Below, in pieces: positions 15,276 through 22,771 of a stretch of DNA of 22,771 nt. The stretch lies in NCBI GenBank assembly GCA_009785705.1, contig WQVS01000007.1, positions 1-22,771 on the forward strand, given 5' to 3'. The position numbers and the translations under genes are program-made. Source of the DNA: Coriobacteriia bacterium. Lineage in GTDB: Bacteria > Actinomycetota > Coriobacteriia > WRKU01 > WQUG01. How positions within the stretch are numbered: position 1 is the first letter of the stretch; each line of letters begins with the position of its first letter. The notes below the pieces were generated by a model that worked only from the letters and a program-made list of their open reading frames with translations, was not told the origin of the DNA and did not search any database.

Positions 15276-15328
15276 TATGTACCTTTCACTCTTGTCTATC
15301 GGTCTATCCATACACTAGCTAATACAAC

Positions 15329-15379
15329 ATATTATCTACTGTCATAGTATCAGAACTATCATAGTATCAGAACTATGAC
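15329..15379 (-). promoter_or_regulatory. Transketolase promoter region with 17-bp tandem repeat
   Basis: TCATAGTATCAGAACTA occurs twice in perfect tandem (15342-15358 and 15359-15375), and the whole block is bounded by GTCATAGT (15341-15348) and its complement ACTATGAC (15372-15379). Each unit contains TCATAGTATCA, itself a near-palindrome. On the minus strand the block lies immediately upstream of a possible -10 TAATAT (15329-15334), where a regulator could block or assist polymerase. The responsible protein cannot be named from the sequence. Confidence 0.5.
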
Positions 15380-15391
15380 CTATTCTTAGTA

Positions 15392-16030
15392 CTAATCTGA
15401 TGCCTGCGCAATCATTCTGCGCAAACTAAAGGCAGCGGGCAGAGCAGCTGACATGATGGGTGCGAATTGGAATACTGACAGAATAATCATTGGGTCAAAG
15501 CCTAGGACCTCTGCCAAAGCAAAGCCAGGGATAAGGAACAGGAACGGTGCTAGTAGTAGACCTGCGCACAAGGTCCACAATTCTGAGCGCTTTGCTCCCA
15601 CCATATTTGCCTGCTTCTCGCTTATATTGAGCACGTTTTTCCACGACCAATAGATGAGCCACAGTGCCACAAGTACAGGCACGACAACACCAGCAGCGGG
15701 CATGCTATGCCCTGCAATGGTCAGCTCACCCACATTAAGCTGCAGGCCTGACAAGATAAAAAGAAACAGTGCAAGCTGAATCAAGAACAGGCGAATTTCT
15801 AATATTCGTGGCGTTGTGCTTTTCTTCGCATGGGGATGTCCATACTTTGCACCCGCAAAGGCAAGTCCTACCGCAAATACCAGACCAATCACAACATCAT
15901 TAATGATGTGACTGATGTCCAGCAAATCAGCAACTGCCTTTAGTGCGACCACTAGAAAGGTAGCAGCAAGTGCCACTAATATCGCACGCGATATGAAGAT
16001 TACGGGATTTAGCACGATGGGCACCCGCAA
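15392..16030 (-). CDS. Polytopic membrane protein of unknown function
   Basis: I do not recognise this 212-residue protein. It has about six hydrophobic segments (near residues 8-35, 42-60, 78-96, 112-127, 150-172 and 178-200) separated by short loops, including a basic loop GHPHAKKSTTPR (64-75) that is probably cytoplasmic. The family is not a known transporter class that I can identify. The TTG start at 16030 lies inside the 3' end of the activase-like gene (22-nt overlap); GTG codons at 16024 and 16015 are alternatives, and no strong ribosome site decides between them. The overlap implies translational coupling with the giant upstream gene and thus a possible partnership with it. It is the last gene of the leftward phosphonate/activase unit. 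Confidence 0.75.
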   Translation of the reverse strand: MRVPIVLNPVIFISRAILVALAATFLVVALKAVADLLDISHIINDVVIGLVFAVGLAFAGAKYGHPHAKKSTTPRILEIRLFLIQLALFLFILSGLQLNVGELTIAGHSMPAAGVVVPVLVALWLIYWSWKNVLNISEKQANMVGAKRSELWTLCAGLLLAPFLFLIPGFALAEVLGFDPMIILSVFQFAPIMSAALPAAFSLRRMIAQASD

Positions 16031-19000
16031 CTCTTTTGACCCTTGTCTTCTTTAGGGCTAGTTTCTTGCGGATTAACTTCTTGGACAATCTCTTCTTGTG
16101 GACCATCCAGCGATACATTGTCCTTCTCGAAGTTTTGCTTTGCTGTGCTTAGCATAAGCTTTATTCGGTTAAGCTGATTCACTTCACTGGCACCAGCGTC
16201 GTAGTCAATCGCTACTACATTTGACTGCGGATACAGACGCTTCAGTTCCTTAATCGCGCCCTTAGCAGTTACATGGCTCGGCAGGCAAGCAAAGGGTTGC
16301 ACGCACACAATATTGGGAACACCTTCGTGGATGAGTTCGACCATTTCACCTGTGACAAGCCAACCTTCACCTGTCTGGTTTCCTATAGACACAATGGGCT
16401 CAGCCAATTCTGCTAGCTTTTCGATAGATGGGGTAGCATCAAAACGCTCACTCTCTAGTAGCGCACGTCTGACATGTTTACGATAACGTTCGATGTAGGA
16501 GACAAACAGGTCACCGATTACACGCGTTTTTCGCGACCCCCCTAGGTTCTCTTCGTTATAGCGGGCGCAGTGCGCATTGTAAAGGAAGAAATCGGCAAAG
16601 TCTGTCAGTACAACCTCTACCCCTTCATCCTCTAACATTTGGATGAGCTCATTGTTTGCTGTCGGATGCAGCTTGATGAGGATTTCGCCTACTATGGCAA
16701 CACGAGGCTTGCGCTCATCGCGCAAGGGCAGCTGGTCAAACTCTGCCACAATATTTTGGGCATTTTTCTTGAACTCGCTGTACTTGCCGCTACGGGTGGC
16801 TTCCTTGCAAACTTCGTTCCACTTCTCATAAAGGGCTTGTGCAGAACCAGGCTCCAATTCATAGGCACGCGTGAAGAGCAGTACCCGTGAAAGCAAGTCC
16901 CCGTAGAGCATACCTTGCAAGGCTTTCTTCAGCAAGGATGTCGTGAACTTCATGCCAGGGTTTTTCTCGAGTCCAAGTGCACTGATACTAATAACGGGAA
17001 TATGTTCCATACCCGCATTGCGCAGCGCACGACGGATGAGGTAGATGTAGTTACTGGCACGACATCCCCCACCTGTCTGACTCATGAATACTGACACGTT
17101 GTCTAGGTCGTACTTGCCCGACTGGAGGGCATTAATGATTTGGCCCACGATAATCAGCACAGGGAAGCAAGCATCATTGTTTACGTACTTGAGGCCCGTT
17201 TCAACCGCTTCCCTTTCACGGTCAGGTAATACCACCAGATTGTAGCCATTAACGATGAAGGCCTCTTTGATGATGTCAAAGTGAATGGGCGACATCTGCG
17301 GACTCAAGATGGTGTGGCGCTTCTTCATTTCCTTAGTAAAGACGGCACGTTCTGGTCTAGGCTTTGGAGCTGTGCGTCCAATATTGCGCTCTTCACGTTC
17401 TTTCAGTGTCGCCAGAAGGCTTCTGACACGAATACGCGCAGCACCCAAATTCTTAATCTCATCAATCTTGAGTATCGTGAATAGCTTATTAGAGCGGTCC
17501 AGATTCTCCTGAACTTCATCGGCCGCGATAGCATCAAGTCCACAGCCAAAGCTGTTCAGTTGGATAAGTTCTATGTCGTCTCGTGTGCAGACAAAAGCAG
17601 TTGCTGCATAAAGGCGGGAGTGATAGGACCATTGGTCACGTACGAGCAAGGGGCGCTCAACAGGTTCGAGATGCGACACACTGTCCTCAGTTAGTACCGC
17701 AACCCCGTAAGATGCAATAAGGTCAGGAATACCATGATGTAGTTCTGGGTCAATATGATAGGGGCGTCCCGACAACACGATACCGCGGATACCCTTATCT
17801 TCCACATAAGCTAGAGCTTTCTCCCCCATGCTGCGAACGTCAGCGCGGAAGGCTTGCTGCTCATCCCATGCTGCCTGTGTCGCATCGCGCACTTCTGATT
17901 CAGGAATGTCAGGGAAGGCTTTAACTAGCTGACTTGCTAGTTTTTCGTAAGTATCAAGGGTTAGGAAGGGATTATGGAATCTGACATTGTTTTCGCGCAG
18001 TGATTCAACGTTGTTCTTCACATTTTCAGGGTATGAGGTAACAATGGGACAGTTAAAGCAGTTGTCCGCACCCTCAATAACATTACGTTCAAACATTACA
18101 CAAGGGTAGAAGATGTAGTCGATGCCTTCTTCCACCAAAGCTTCAACATGTCCGTGTACTTTCTTCGCAGGATAACATTGAGACTCACTAGGAATGGAGT
18201 CCATGCCTTTCTCATAAAGCTCACGCGATGAACGCGGGGAAAGGTGCACACGATAACCCAACTGATTGAAGAAAGTAAACCACAGGGGATAGTTTTCATA
18301 CATATTTAAGACGCGTGGCAGACCAACTACACCACGAGGGGCATCCTCTAGTTCACGTGCGGTATAGCTGAAGAGGCGGTCGTACTTTTGCTGATAGAGG
18401 TTGGGCACATTAGTCGTGGTGGACTTTTTACCTACCCCGCGCTCACAGCGATTTCCCGACACAAAGCGACGCGTACCAGAAAACTTACTAATGGTAAGTA
18501 GACAGAAGTTGCTACAGGCCTTACAGCGCGTGTGGCTGACCTGAATGTCTTGAGCCAACAGGTCTTCTTTAGAGAGCAAGGTGGAATATTCATATCCTTG
18601 ATCATCGGGGCTGCCCTGGCTAGCGTACTTTTCTTTTGAAATCAGCGCTGCACCAAAGGCACCCATGATACCTGCGATGTCGGGGCGCACGGCCTCGCGT
18701 TCCCCTACTAGTTCGAAAGCACGCAGAACGGCTTCATTATAGAAAGTTCCCCCCTGAACTACAATTGAAGTTCCTAGCTGGGAAGGGTCAGTAATCTTGA
18801 TAACTTTTTGTAGTGCATTTTTAATAACAGAGTAGGCCAGTCCTGCTGAAATGTCAGATACGTTGGCGCCCTCTTTTTGTGCCTGCTTTACACGACTGTT
18901 CATAAAGACGGTACAGCGCGAACCTAAGTCTACGGGCTCTTTCGATTCTAGGGCACAGGTCGCAAAGTCAGCGATTTCCATATTGAGCGATTTTGCAAAA

Positions 19001-20391
19001 GCCTCAATGAAAGATCCACATCCAGCACTACAGGCCTCATTGAGCAACATTGAGTCAATTGCCCCATTACGCAGGCGCAGACATTTCATGTCCTGCCCAC
19101 CAATATCTAGGATGAAGTCAACGTCTGGCACGAAAAAGGCTGCTGCTTTATAGTGTGCCATGGTCTCAACCTCACCATGGTCAACACAGAGTGCTGCCTT
19201 GATAAGTCCTTCGCCATAGCCTGTTACACAGGAACTGGTGATAGAAAGGCCAGCAGGTAAAATATCGTATATCTCTAGCAGCGCCTGCTTGACTGTCTGC
19301 AGAGGATTTCCCTCATTGCTGGCATAGTAGGAATGGAGTAGTTCTCCCTCGTTACTGATGAGTACCAGCTTCGTTGTTGTAGAACCTGCATCGATTCCCA
19401 AGAACACTTCGCCGTCATAGTCTTCCAGCGAGCGTCTGGCTATTTTATGCTGTGCATGTCGGTCTTTGAAGTCTTGATATTCTGCATCGTCTTTGAAAAG
19501 TGCAGGTAGTCTGTCAATTTCAATCTCTGATTCTTGCTGTGCTTTCAGGTTGCCAATCAGTTCGTCAAAGTTGGTCTGCTTCTTAGGGTCTGTGCCAATC
19601 GCTGCACGGCTCCCCATCATTGGTGCAGCACCAATCGCTGCACCAAGGGCCACAAAGAGGTGTGCATTTTCAGGCAGAATCACGTCTTCATCTTCTAGTT
19701 CGAGAACGTCCTTGAAGCGTGCGCGAAGCTCTGAAGAATAGTGCAACGGCCCACCCAAGAAAGCCACCTTGCCGCGAATCGGGCGACCACAGGCAAGTCC
19801 ACTGATGGTCTGACTCACAATGGCCTGATAAATGGATGCCGCAAGGTCGGTCTTTGCCGTACCTTCGTTGATAAGCGGCTGCAGGTCACTTTTCGCAAAT
19901 ACCCCACAGCGAGCAGCAATGGGATAGATGACGGTGTGTTCTTTCGCCAGTTCGTTAAGTCCTGTTGCATCTGTCTGCAAGAGAGCTGCCATTTGGTCAA
20001 TGAAAGAGCCTGTACCACCAGCGCAAATGCCATTCATGCGCTGCTCAAGGCCCCCCGTGAAATAGATGATTTTGGCATCTTCCCCACCGATTTCAATCGC
20101 CACATCAGTTTCTGGCGCAAAAATATTAACGCTATTTGATGCCGACACAACCTCTTGGATAAAATCCACACCAATCCAGTTGGCGAGGGTCATGCCCCCA
20201 GAACCTGTAATCATGGCGCAGACATCAATATTACCCATCTGCTCTTTTGCAGCAAGCATCATTTTGAGCAAAGTATTCTGAATGTCCGAAAAGTGACGCT
20301 GGTAGTCGCTATATAAGATTTTGAAGTTATTATCAGTTATTACTACTTTTATTGTGGTTGAACCAATGTCTATGCCTAGACGATGTGACAT
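16009..20391 (-). CDS. Giant 2-hydroxyacyl-CoA dehydratase activase-like protein
   Basis: This 1460-residue protein fuses two ASKHA ATPase domains to a dehydratase-like part. Domain 1 starts GIDIGSTTIKV (6-16) and has candidate iron-sulfur cysteines 123 (NGICAGGTGSF) and 162 (ARCGVF). Domain 2 starts LGIDAGSTTTKL (331-342) and has cysteines 454 and 458 (NEACSAGCGSF) and 493 (SRCTVF). After about residue 620 comes a cysteine-rich start (CKACSNFC), then the DUF2229-type region (PSESQCYPAKKVHGHVEAL, FYPCVMFERN, NCFNCPIVTSYPE) and a second HgdB-like part (NNDACFPVLIIVGQI, MSQTGGGCRASNY). The end is CGCPSC. In known pairs, the activase uses ATP to drive an electron into a dehydratase or double-cubane reductase; here both roles may be in one chain. 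The ATG follows AAAGG with 8 nt spacing, 21 bp after phnX. No classical HgdA/HgdB subunits are encoded nearby, so its substrate is unknown. Confidence 0.9.
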   Translation of the reverse strand: MSHRLGIDIGSTTIKVVITDNNFKILYSDYQRHFSDIQNTLLKMMLAAKEQMGNIDVCAMITGSGGMTLANWIGVDFIQEVVSASNSVNIFAPETDVAIEIGGEDAKIIYFTGGLEQRMNGICAGGTGSFIDQMAALLQTDATGLNELAKEHTVIYPIAARCGVFAKSDLQPLINEGTAKTDLAASIYQAIVSQTISGLACGRPIRGKVAFLGGPLHYSSELRARFKDVLELEDEDVILPENAHLFVALGAAIGAAPMMGSRAAIGTDPKKQTNFDELIGNLKAQQESEIEIDRLPALFKDDAEYQDFKDRHAQHKIARRSLEDYDGEVFLGIDAGSTTTKLVLISNEGELLHSYYASNEGNPLQTVKQALLEIYDILPAGLSITSSCVTGYGEGLIKAALCVDHGEVETMAHYKAAAFFVPDVDFILDIGGQDMKCLRLRNGAIDSMLLNEACSAGCGSFIEAFAKSLNMEIADFATCALESKEPVDLGSRCTVFMNSRVKQAQKEGANVSDISAGLAYSVIKNALQKVIKITDPSQLGTSIVVQGGTFYNEAVLRAFELVGEREAVRPDIAGIMGAFGAALISKEKYASQGSPDDQGYEYSTLLSKEDLLAQDIQVSHTRCKACSNFCLLTISKFSGTRRFVSGNRCERGVGKKSTTTNVPNLYQQKYDRLFSYTARELEDAPRGVVGLPRVLNMYENYPLWFTFFNQLGYRVHLSPRSSRELYEKGMDSIPSESQCYPAKKVHGHVEALVEEGIDYIFYPCVMFERNVIEGADNCFNCPIVTSYPENVKNNVESLRENNVRFHNPFLTLDTYEKLASQLVKAFPDIPESEVRDATQAAWDEQQAFRADVRSMGEKALAYVEDKGIRGIVLSGRPYHIDPELHHGIPDLIASYGVAVLTEDSVSHLEPVERPLLVRDQWSYHSRLYAATAFVCTRDDIELIQLNSFGCGLDAIAADEVQENLDRSNKLFTILKIDEIKNLGAARIRVRSLLATLKEREERNIGRTAPKPRPERAVFTKEMKKRHTILSPQMSPIHFDIIKEAFIVNGYNLVVLPDREREAVETGLKYVNNDACFPVLIIVGQIINALQSGKYDLDNVSVFMSQTGGGCRASNYIYLIRRALRNAGMEHIPVISISALGLEKNPGMKFTTSLLKKALQGMLYGDLLSRVLLFTRAYELEPGSAQALYEKWNEVCKEATRSGKYSEFKKNAQNIVAEFDQLPLRDERKPRVAIVGEILIKLHPTANNELIQMLEDEGVEVVLTDFADFFLYNAHCARYNEENLGGSRKTRVIGDLFVSYIERYRKHVRRALLESERFDATPSIEKLAELAEPIVSIGNQTGEGWLVTGEMVELIHEGVPNIVCVQPFACLPSHVTAKGAIKELKRLYPQSNVVAIDYDAGASEVNQLNRIKLMLSTAKQNFEKDNVSLDGPQEEIVQEVNPQETSPKEDKGQKSCGCPSC

Positions 20392-20412
20392 GCCGCGCCT
20401 TTCTCTGCCTTT

Positions 20413-21216
20413 TTATCCAATCAGGGCCACTAAATCCCTCATTTCAATAATAACAGCATCGGCACCTGCATCAAGATAGCGCTTAGTGATTGTTTTGCGT
20501 AGATTGTCCTGTTTTTCAGAGGACAATGCTTCGAATTCTTCCTGTCGTAGAGCCATCTCCGAACTGCCCTCAACAACGCCTATGGCATAGACTCCTGCGT
20601 TCTTACATTCAGCAATATCTGAAAGAGTATCGCCCACTTTGATAATCTCTGCCACCGTCAGCAATTCAAGTTTGCGCATGTTTTCAAATAACATGTAAGG
20701 ATAAGGTCTGCCGTAGCCCACATCTTCTGGTGTAACATAAGCATCGGGAGCATAACCAGCTACTTTAGCTTCTGCCGCTACAACTTTCATCATTTCAGGA
20801 GTATAGCCTGTCGTAGAGCCAATTTTAATATTGCGTCTGCGCAAGTATTCAACAACTTCCAGTACCCCTGGCTTCACCTCACAAAAATCTCTTAGTGAAG
20901 CAAAAAGGATGTCTTCATAAATGGCATACATTTCATCGACGTCTTCTTGCGTCCAGTCACGACCGAACTTTTCGCGCCAGAGACCACTTAGGCGCTCGCC
21001 CTCAAGCATGATGCAGATGTGGTCACGCTTTGCCTGACCCATGGGTGCGCGCACTTCTTCGTCAGTGGGATGGATGCCACGCTGGATAAATATCTGCTGG
21101 AAGGCATTTACTGGCGCAAAGCAGCCATAGTCTACGGTAGTCCCTGCCCAATCAAGAATTATTCCACTAATTTTTTCAGGCACTGGTCGAACGGCCACAA
21201 CTCTTTCCTTTGTCAT
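20413..21216 (-). CDS. phnX: Phosphonoacetaldehyde hydrolase (phosphonatase)
   Basis: This HAD-superfamily enzyme cleaves the C-P bond of phosphonoacetaldehyde to acetaldehyde and phosphate, the second step of 2-aminoethylphosphonate breakdown. The 267-residue protein shows the diagnostic motifs: nucleophile Asp22 in IILDWAGTTVDYGCFAPVNAF (19-39), the Schiff-base Lys63 in APMGQAKRDHI (57-67), STTGYTPEMM, and the GRPYPYM signature, followed by the acidic motif KVGDTLSDIAE. The length is normal. The ATG follows AAGGA about 9-10 nt upstream. It is 62 bp downstream of a solute-binding lipoprotein gene and 21 bp upstream of the activase-like gene. The usual partner phnW (aminoethylphosphonate aminotransferase) is not in the window. 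Confidence 0.95.
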   Translation of the reverse strand: MTKERVVAVRPVPEKISGIILDWAGTTVDYGCFAPVNAFQQIFIQRGIHPTDEEVRAPMGQAKRDHICIMLEGERLSGLWREKFGRDWTQEDVDEMYAIYEDILFASLRDFCEVKPGVLEVVEYLRRRNIKIGSTTGYTPEMMKVVAAEAKVAGYAPDAYVTPEDVGYGRPYPYMLFENMRKLELLTVAEIIKVGDTLSDIAECKNAGVYAIGVVEGSSEMALRQEEFEALSSEKQDNLRKTITKRYLDAGADAVIIEMRDLVALIG

Positions 21217-21278
21217 CTACAAATTTCCTTCCAGGGGTCTTTTGTTATCTTCATTGTCTAGCTTGCCGCTCTTGTCGT

Positions 21279-22295
21279 TTAGTTAGTTGCGCGTGCTGCT
21301 CTATCCACAATTGCCTGGTGTTCCAGCAACAATTCTAAGGTCAAAGCCTGCGGGAAAACACGTGGATCAGCAGGTCTGTGTGCAACATCAGTTGACTCGC
21401 CCACATAGAGTGCCGTGGGATAGTATTCCTGCAGGTCTTGACGTGAGTGTTGAATAATAACACGCGCCATCTCTTCTGCTAGGGGATTGGTGTTGTCTCC
21501 CTTGTCTACCACTGCAAGTGCTTCCACTAGCTGATAGTTGCCCTCTATGGGGTCGATAAAGTCGATGGGTAGACCTGCTGCGTTATCAGCCACAGCTGTG
21601 TGGCGCAGACCAAAACCAATTGCAACCTCACCTGCACGTACGGCGCGAATGGGGCCAGAGCCTGAAGGGAGTACCTGGTCGCTTGCATTGCGATAGATGC
21701 CTTGTAGTATCTCTTCTGCCTCTGCTTCGCCATAGTTATCAATTAGAGCCTGGGTAAGCAGCCATGCTGTTGTTGATGAATTAATATCAGCAATGGCTAG
21801 ATTTCCCTCGTATACAGGGTCAGCAAGATCTCTGATTGAGCTAGGCGTAGGCAAGTTGTCTGAATCCATCAGTTCCGTGTTTACAAAAATAGAGCCTGTA
21901 ATTGCGAGAATTGGTGCCATGTAGTCAGGGAAGTCCTGCATGGTCTCTGCATCAATACCCAGAGGAATGAAGGTGTCATTCTGGGCTTGCGAACTCTCAA
22001 GATAGAAACTGGCTAAAGTGATGAGGTCAGCCTCAATACTAGTACCCTCTGCCATCAGGCGACCGCCCAGTTCAGCTGTTCCCAGCTCTTGCACAACGTA
22101 CTGCCCACTAAAGCCGTTCGTGTCAAGGACGTGTCTCATTATCTGCACGGCCTCTTCATCGGCATTGGTTGCGATTACCACCGTGTCACCTGCATCATCG
22201 CTATCGCAAGCCAGTAGTGCTCCTAATCCTAGTAGCAGGATAGCGAGTAGCGCAATGCTCTTTGCTCCCAGTGAGAGTATTTTTTTCAATTTCAT
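21279..22295 (-). CDS. ABC transporter solute-binding lipoprotein (phosphonate- or iron-type, family 1)
   Basis: This 338-residue exported lipoprotein has a basic start, MKLKKIL, a hydrophobic stretch and a lipobox, GALLAC, with the lipidated cysteine near residue 30. The mature part has the fold signature of family 1 binding proteins related to ferric-ion and 2-aminoethylphosphonate binders: DFPDYMAPILAITGSIFVNT, GNLAIADINSSTTAWLLTQAL, PSGSGPIRAVRAGEVAIGFG. Position next to phnX favours an organophosphonate such as aminoethylphosphonate as the ligand, but that is inference. I choose ATG 22295 because AAGGAG lies 7 nt upstream; a longer frame to 22313 has no ribosome site. No permease or ATPase gene accompanies it in the window, so these should lie elsewhere or beyond the right edge. 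Confidence 0.85.
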   Translation of the reverse strand: MKLKKILSLGAKSIALLAILLLGLGALLACDSDDAGDTVVIATNADEEAVQIMRHVLDTNGFSGQYVVQELGTAELGGRLMAEGTSIEADLITLASFYLESSQAQNDTFIPLGIDAETMQDFPDYMAPILAITGSIFVNTELMDSDNLPTPSSIRDLADPVYEGNLAIADINSSTTAWLLTQALIDNYGEAEAEEILQGIYRNASDQVLPSGSGPIRAVRAGEVAIGFGLRHTAVADNAAGLPIDFIDPIEGNYQLVEALAVVDKGDNTNPLAEEMARVIIQHSRQDLQEYYPTALYVGESTDVAHRPADPRVFPQALTLELLLEHQAIVDRAARATN

Positions 22296-22771
22296 ACTTA
22301 TTCTCCTTATCATGTTTATGCATTTCTTGTTTTGTGCGCTTTCGCACCGTCATTTATTATTCCTTGCGATATTTTCCAGATATTTGCAGGCACTCTGCTT
22401 TATGTGTTTTCCTTAGTCCGCCTTCCCAAGCTCGCCTTGCAAGCGAAATTTAGCGCAGCAAGAACTGCGCAGATAGACTTAGTATATAGAGAGGGAACTG
22501 CCTTATTGTTAATATGATGTAAAAATTCAGCCTCAATGTAAAAACAATGAAAAATGCTTTGTTGCAGAGTGCTAGCTAGCGGAGTGCGCCCAAGCAGGTA
22601 AAAAAATACTAAAGTAGACTTCAAAATAGCGAACAGGTGTATGAAAGTGCCCAGGAATTTCTTTATCCTATGAAGAGCCATAAGTTCAACAGGGATATCT
22701 GTAAGAGCAATAGTCCAAATAGCAACCATAGAGGCTGTTGCGACAATTTTGCCTAAACAGAGCTCAGTCTA
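22296..22771 (-). other. Upstream region of the phosphonate unit; no supported gene
   Basis: This 476-bp stretch contains two small perfect hairpins, GTGCG-cttt-CGCAC (22334-22347) and GCGCAG-caagaa-CTGCGC (22453-22470), both within a possible leader of the leftward lipoprotein gene. A TATACT box on the minus strand (22481-22486) could be a -10, but no -35 hexamer stands at the right distance. I see no known riboswitch core. A leftward frame (22400-22729, 109 residues) lacks a ribosome site and family signature over most of its length; I treat it as non-coding or a degraded remnant. Confidence 0.4.

Noticed and set aside
16639..16890. Plus-strand frames opposite the giant activase gene (also 13407-13799, 19741-20139)
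   Set aside because: They lie wholly inside genes with clear family motifs, lack ribosome sites and give no recognisable protein; they are antisense shadows.
22018..22416. 132-residue plus-strand frame over the lipoprotein start
   Set aside because: It is antisense to the signal peptide and early part of a convincing lipoprotein; its Ser-rich and hydrophobic composition reflects the opposite strand.
22334..22470. Riboswitch in the leader of the lipoprotein gene
   Set aside because: I looked for cobalamin, TPP, SAM, glycine and preQ1 cores and saw none; there are only two short hairpins and no terminator or anti-terminator pair.

Overview
The window is a compact chromosomal segment with no insertion sequence, prophage gene, tRNA, rRNA or CRISPR array that I can see. 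The order ftsE-ftsX-S41 peptidase-smpB, the split transketolase, the moderate GC content, frequent TTG and GTG starts, and the anaerobe-type genes (a giant 2-hydroxyacyl-CoA dehydratase activase-like protein, PduO-type adenosyltransferase, phosphonatase) suggest an anaerobic Gram-positive-type bacterium. A moderate-GC member of the Coriobacteriia (Atopobium/Olsenella-like) is my best guess. That is inference from gene content, not a database match.

Left part (1-8068). A 3'-truncated uvrA reads leftward from a TTG start and has a LexA-like box in its promoter. To its right lies a 477-bp region without a conventional gene. It holds eight TTAAC-like repeats at an almost perfect 11-bp period, a weak -10 box, a leader able to form competing hairpins, a 15-17 residue very hydrophobic ORF (2825-2878, +) and a strong GC-rich hairpin shared with the convergent permease gene. 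Next, all leftward, come an eight-helix ABC3/FtsX-type permease, its MacB-type ATPase, a second TTAAC repeat block, a histidine kinase and an OmpR/PhoB-type response regulator. The two repeat blocks share the composite CTTAAC-(n)-CTTTATCGA-(n)-TTAAC. This suggests that one regulator, probably the one encoded here, controls both the transporter operon and the promoter region beside the tiny hydrophobic ORF. This is the most likely undescribed system in the window.

Middle part (8220-13234). Two rightward genes encode a PduO-type cob(I)alamin adenosyltransferase and an unrecognised exported, C-terminally anchored protein. They converge on a leftward block, in transcription order ftsE, ftsX, an S41 carboxyl-terminal processing peptidase and smpB. 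A repeat-flanked hairpin separates the two convergent units, and a perfect 11-bp hairpin lies between ftsX and the peptidase gene.

Right part (13391-22771), all leftward. In transcription order: a phosphonate-type solute-binding lipoprotein, phosphonoacetaldehyde hydrolase (phnX), the 1460-residue activase-like protein, an overlapping polytopic membrane protein of unknown function, a promoter region with a 17-bp tandem repeat, and the N- and C-terminal transketolase subunits. The last 476 bases (22296-22771) form a leader or upstream region with small hairpins and no gene I can support.
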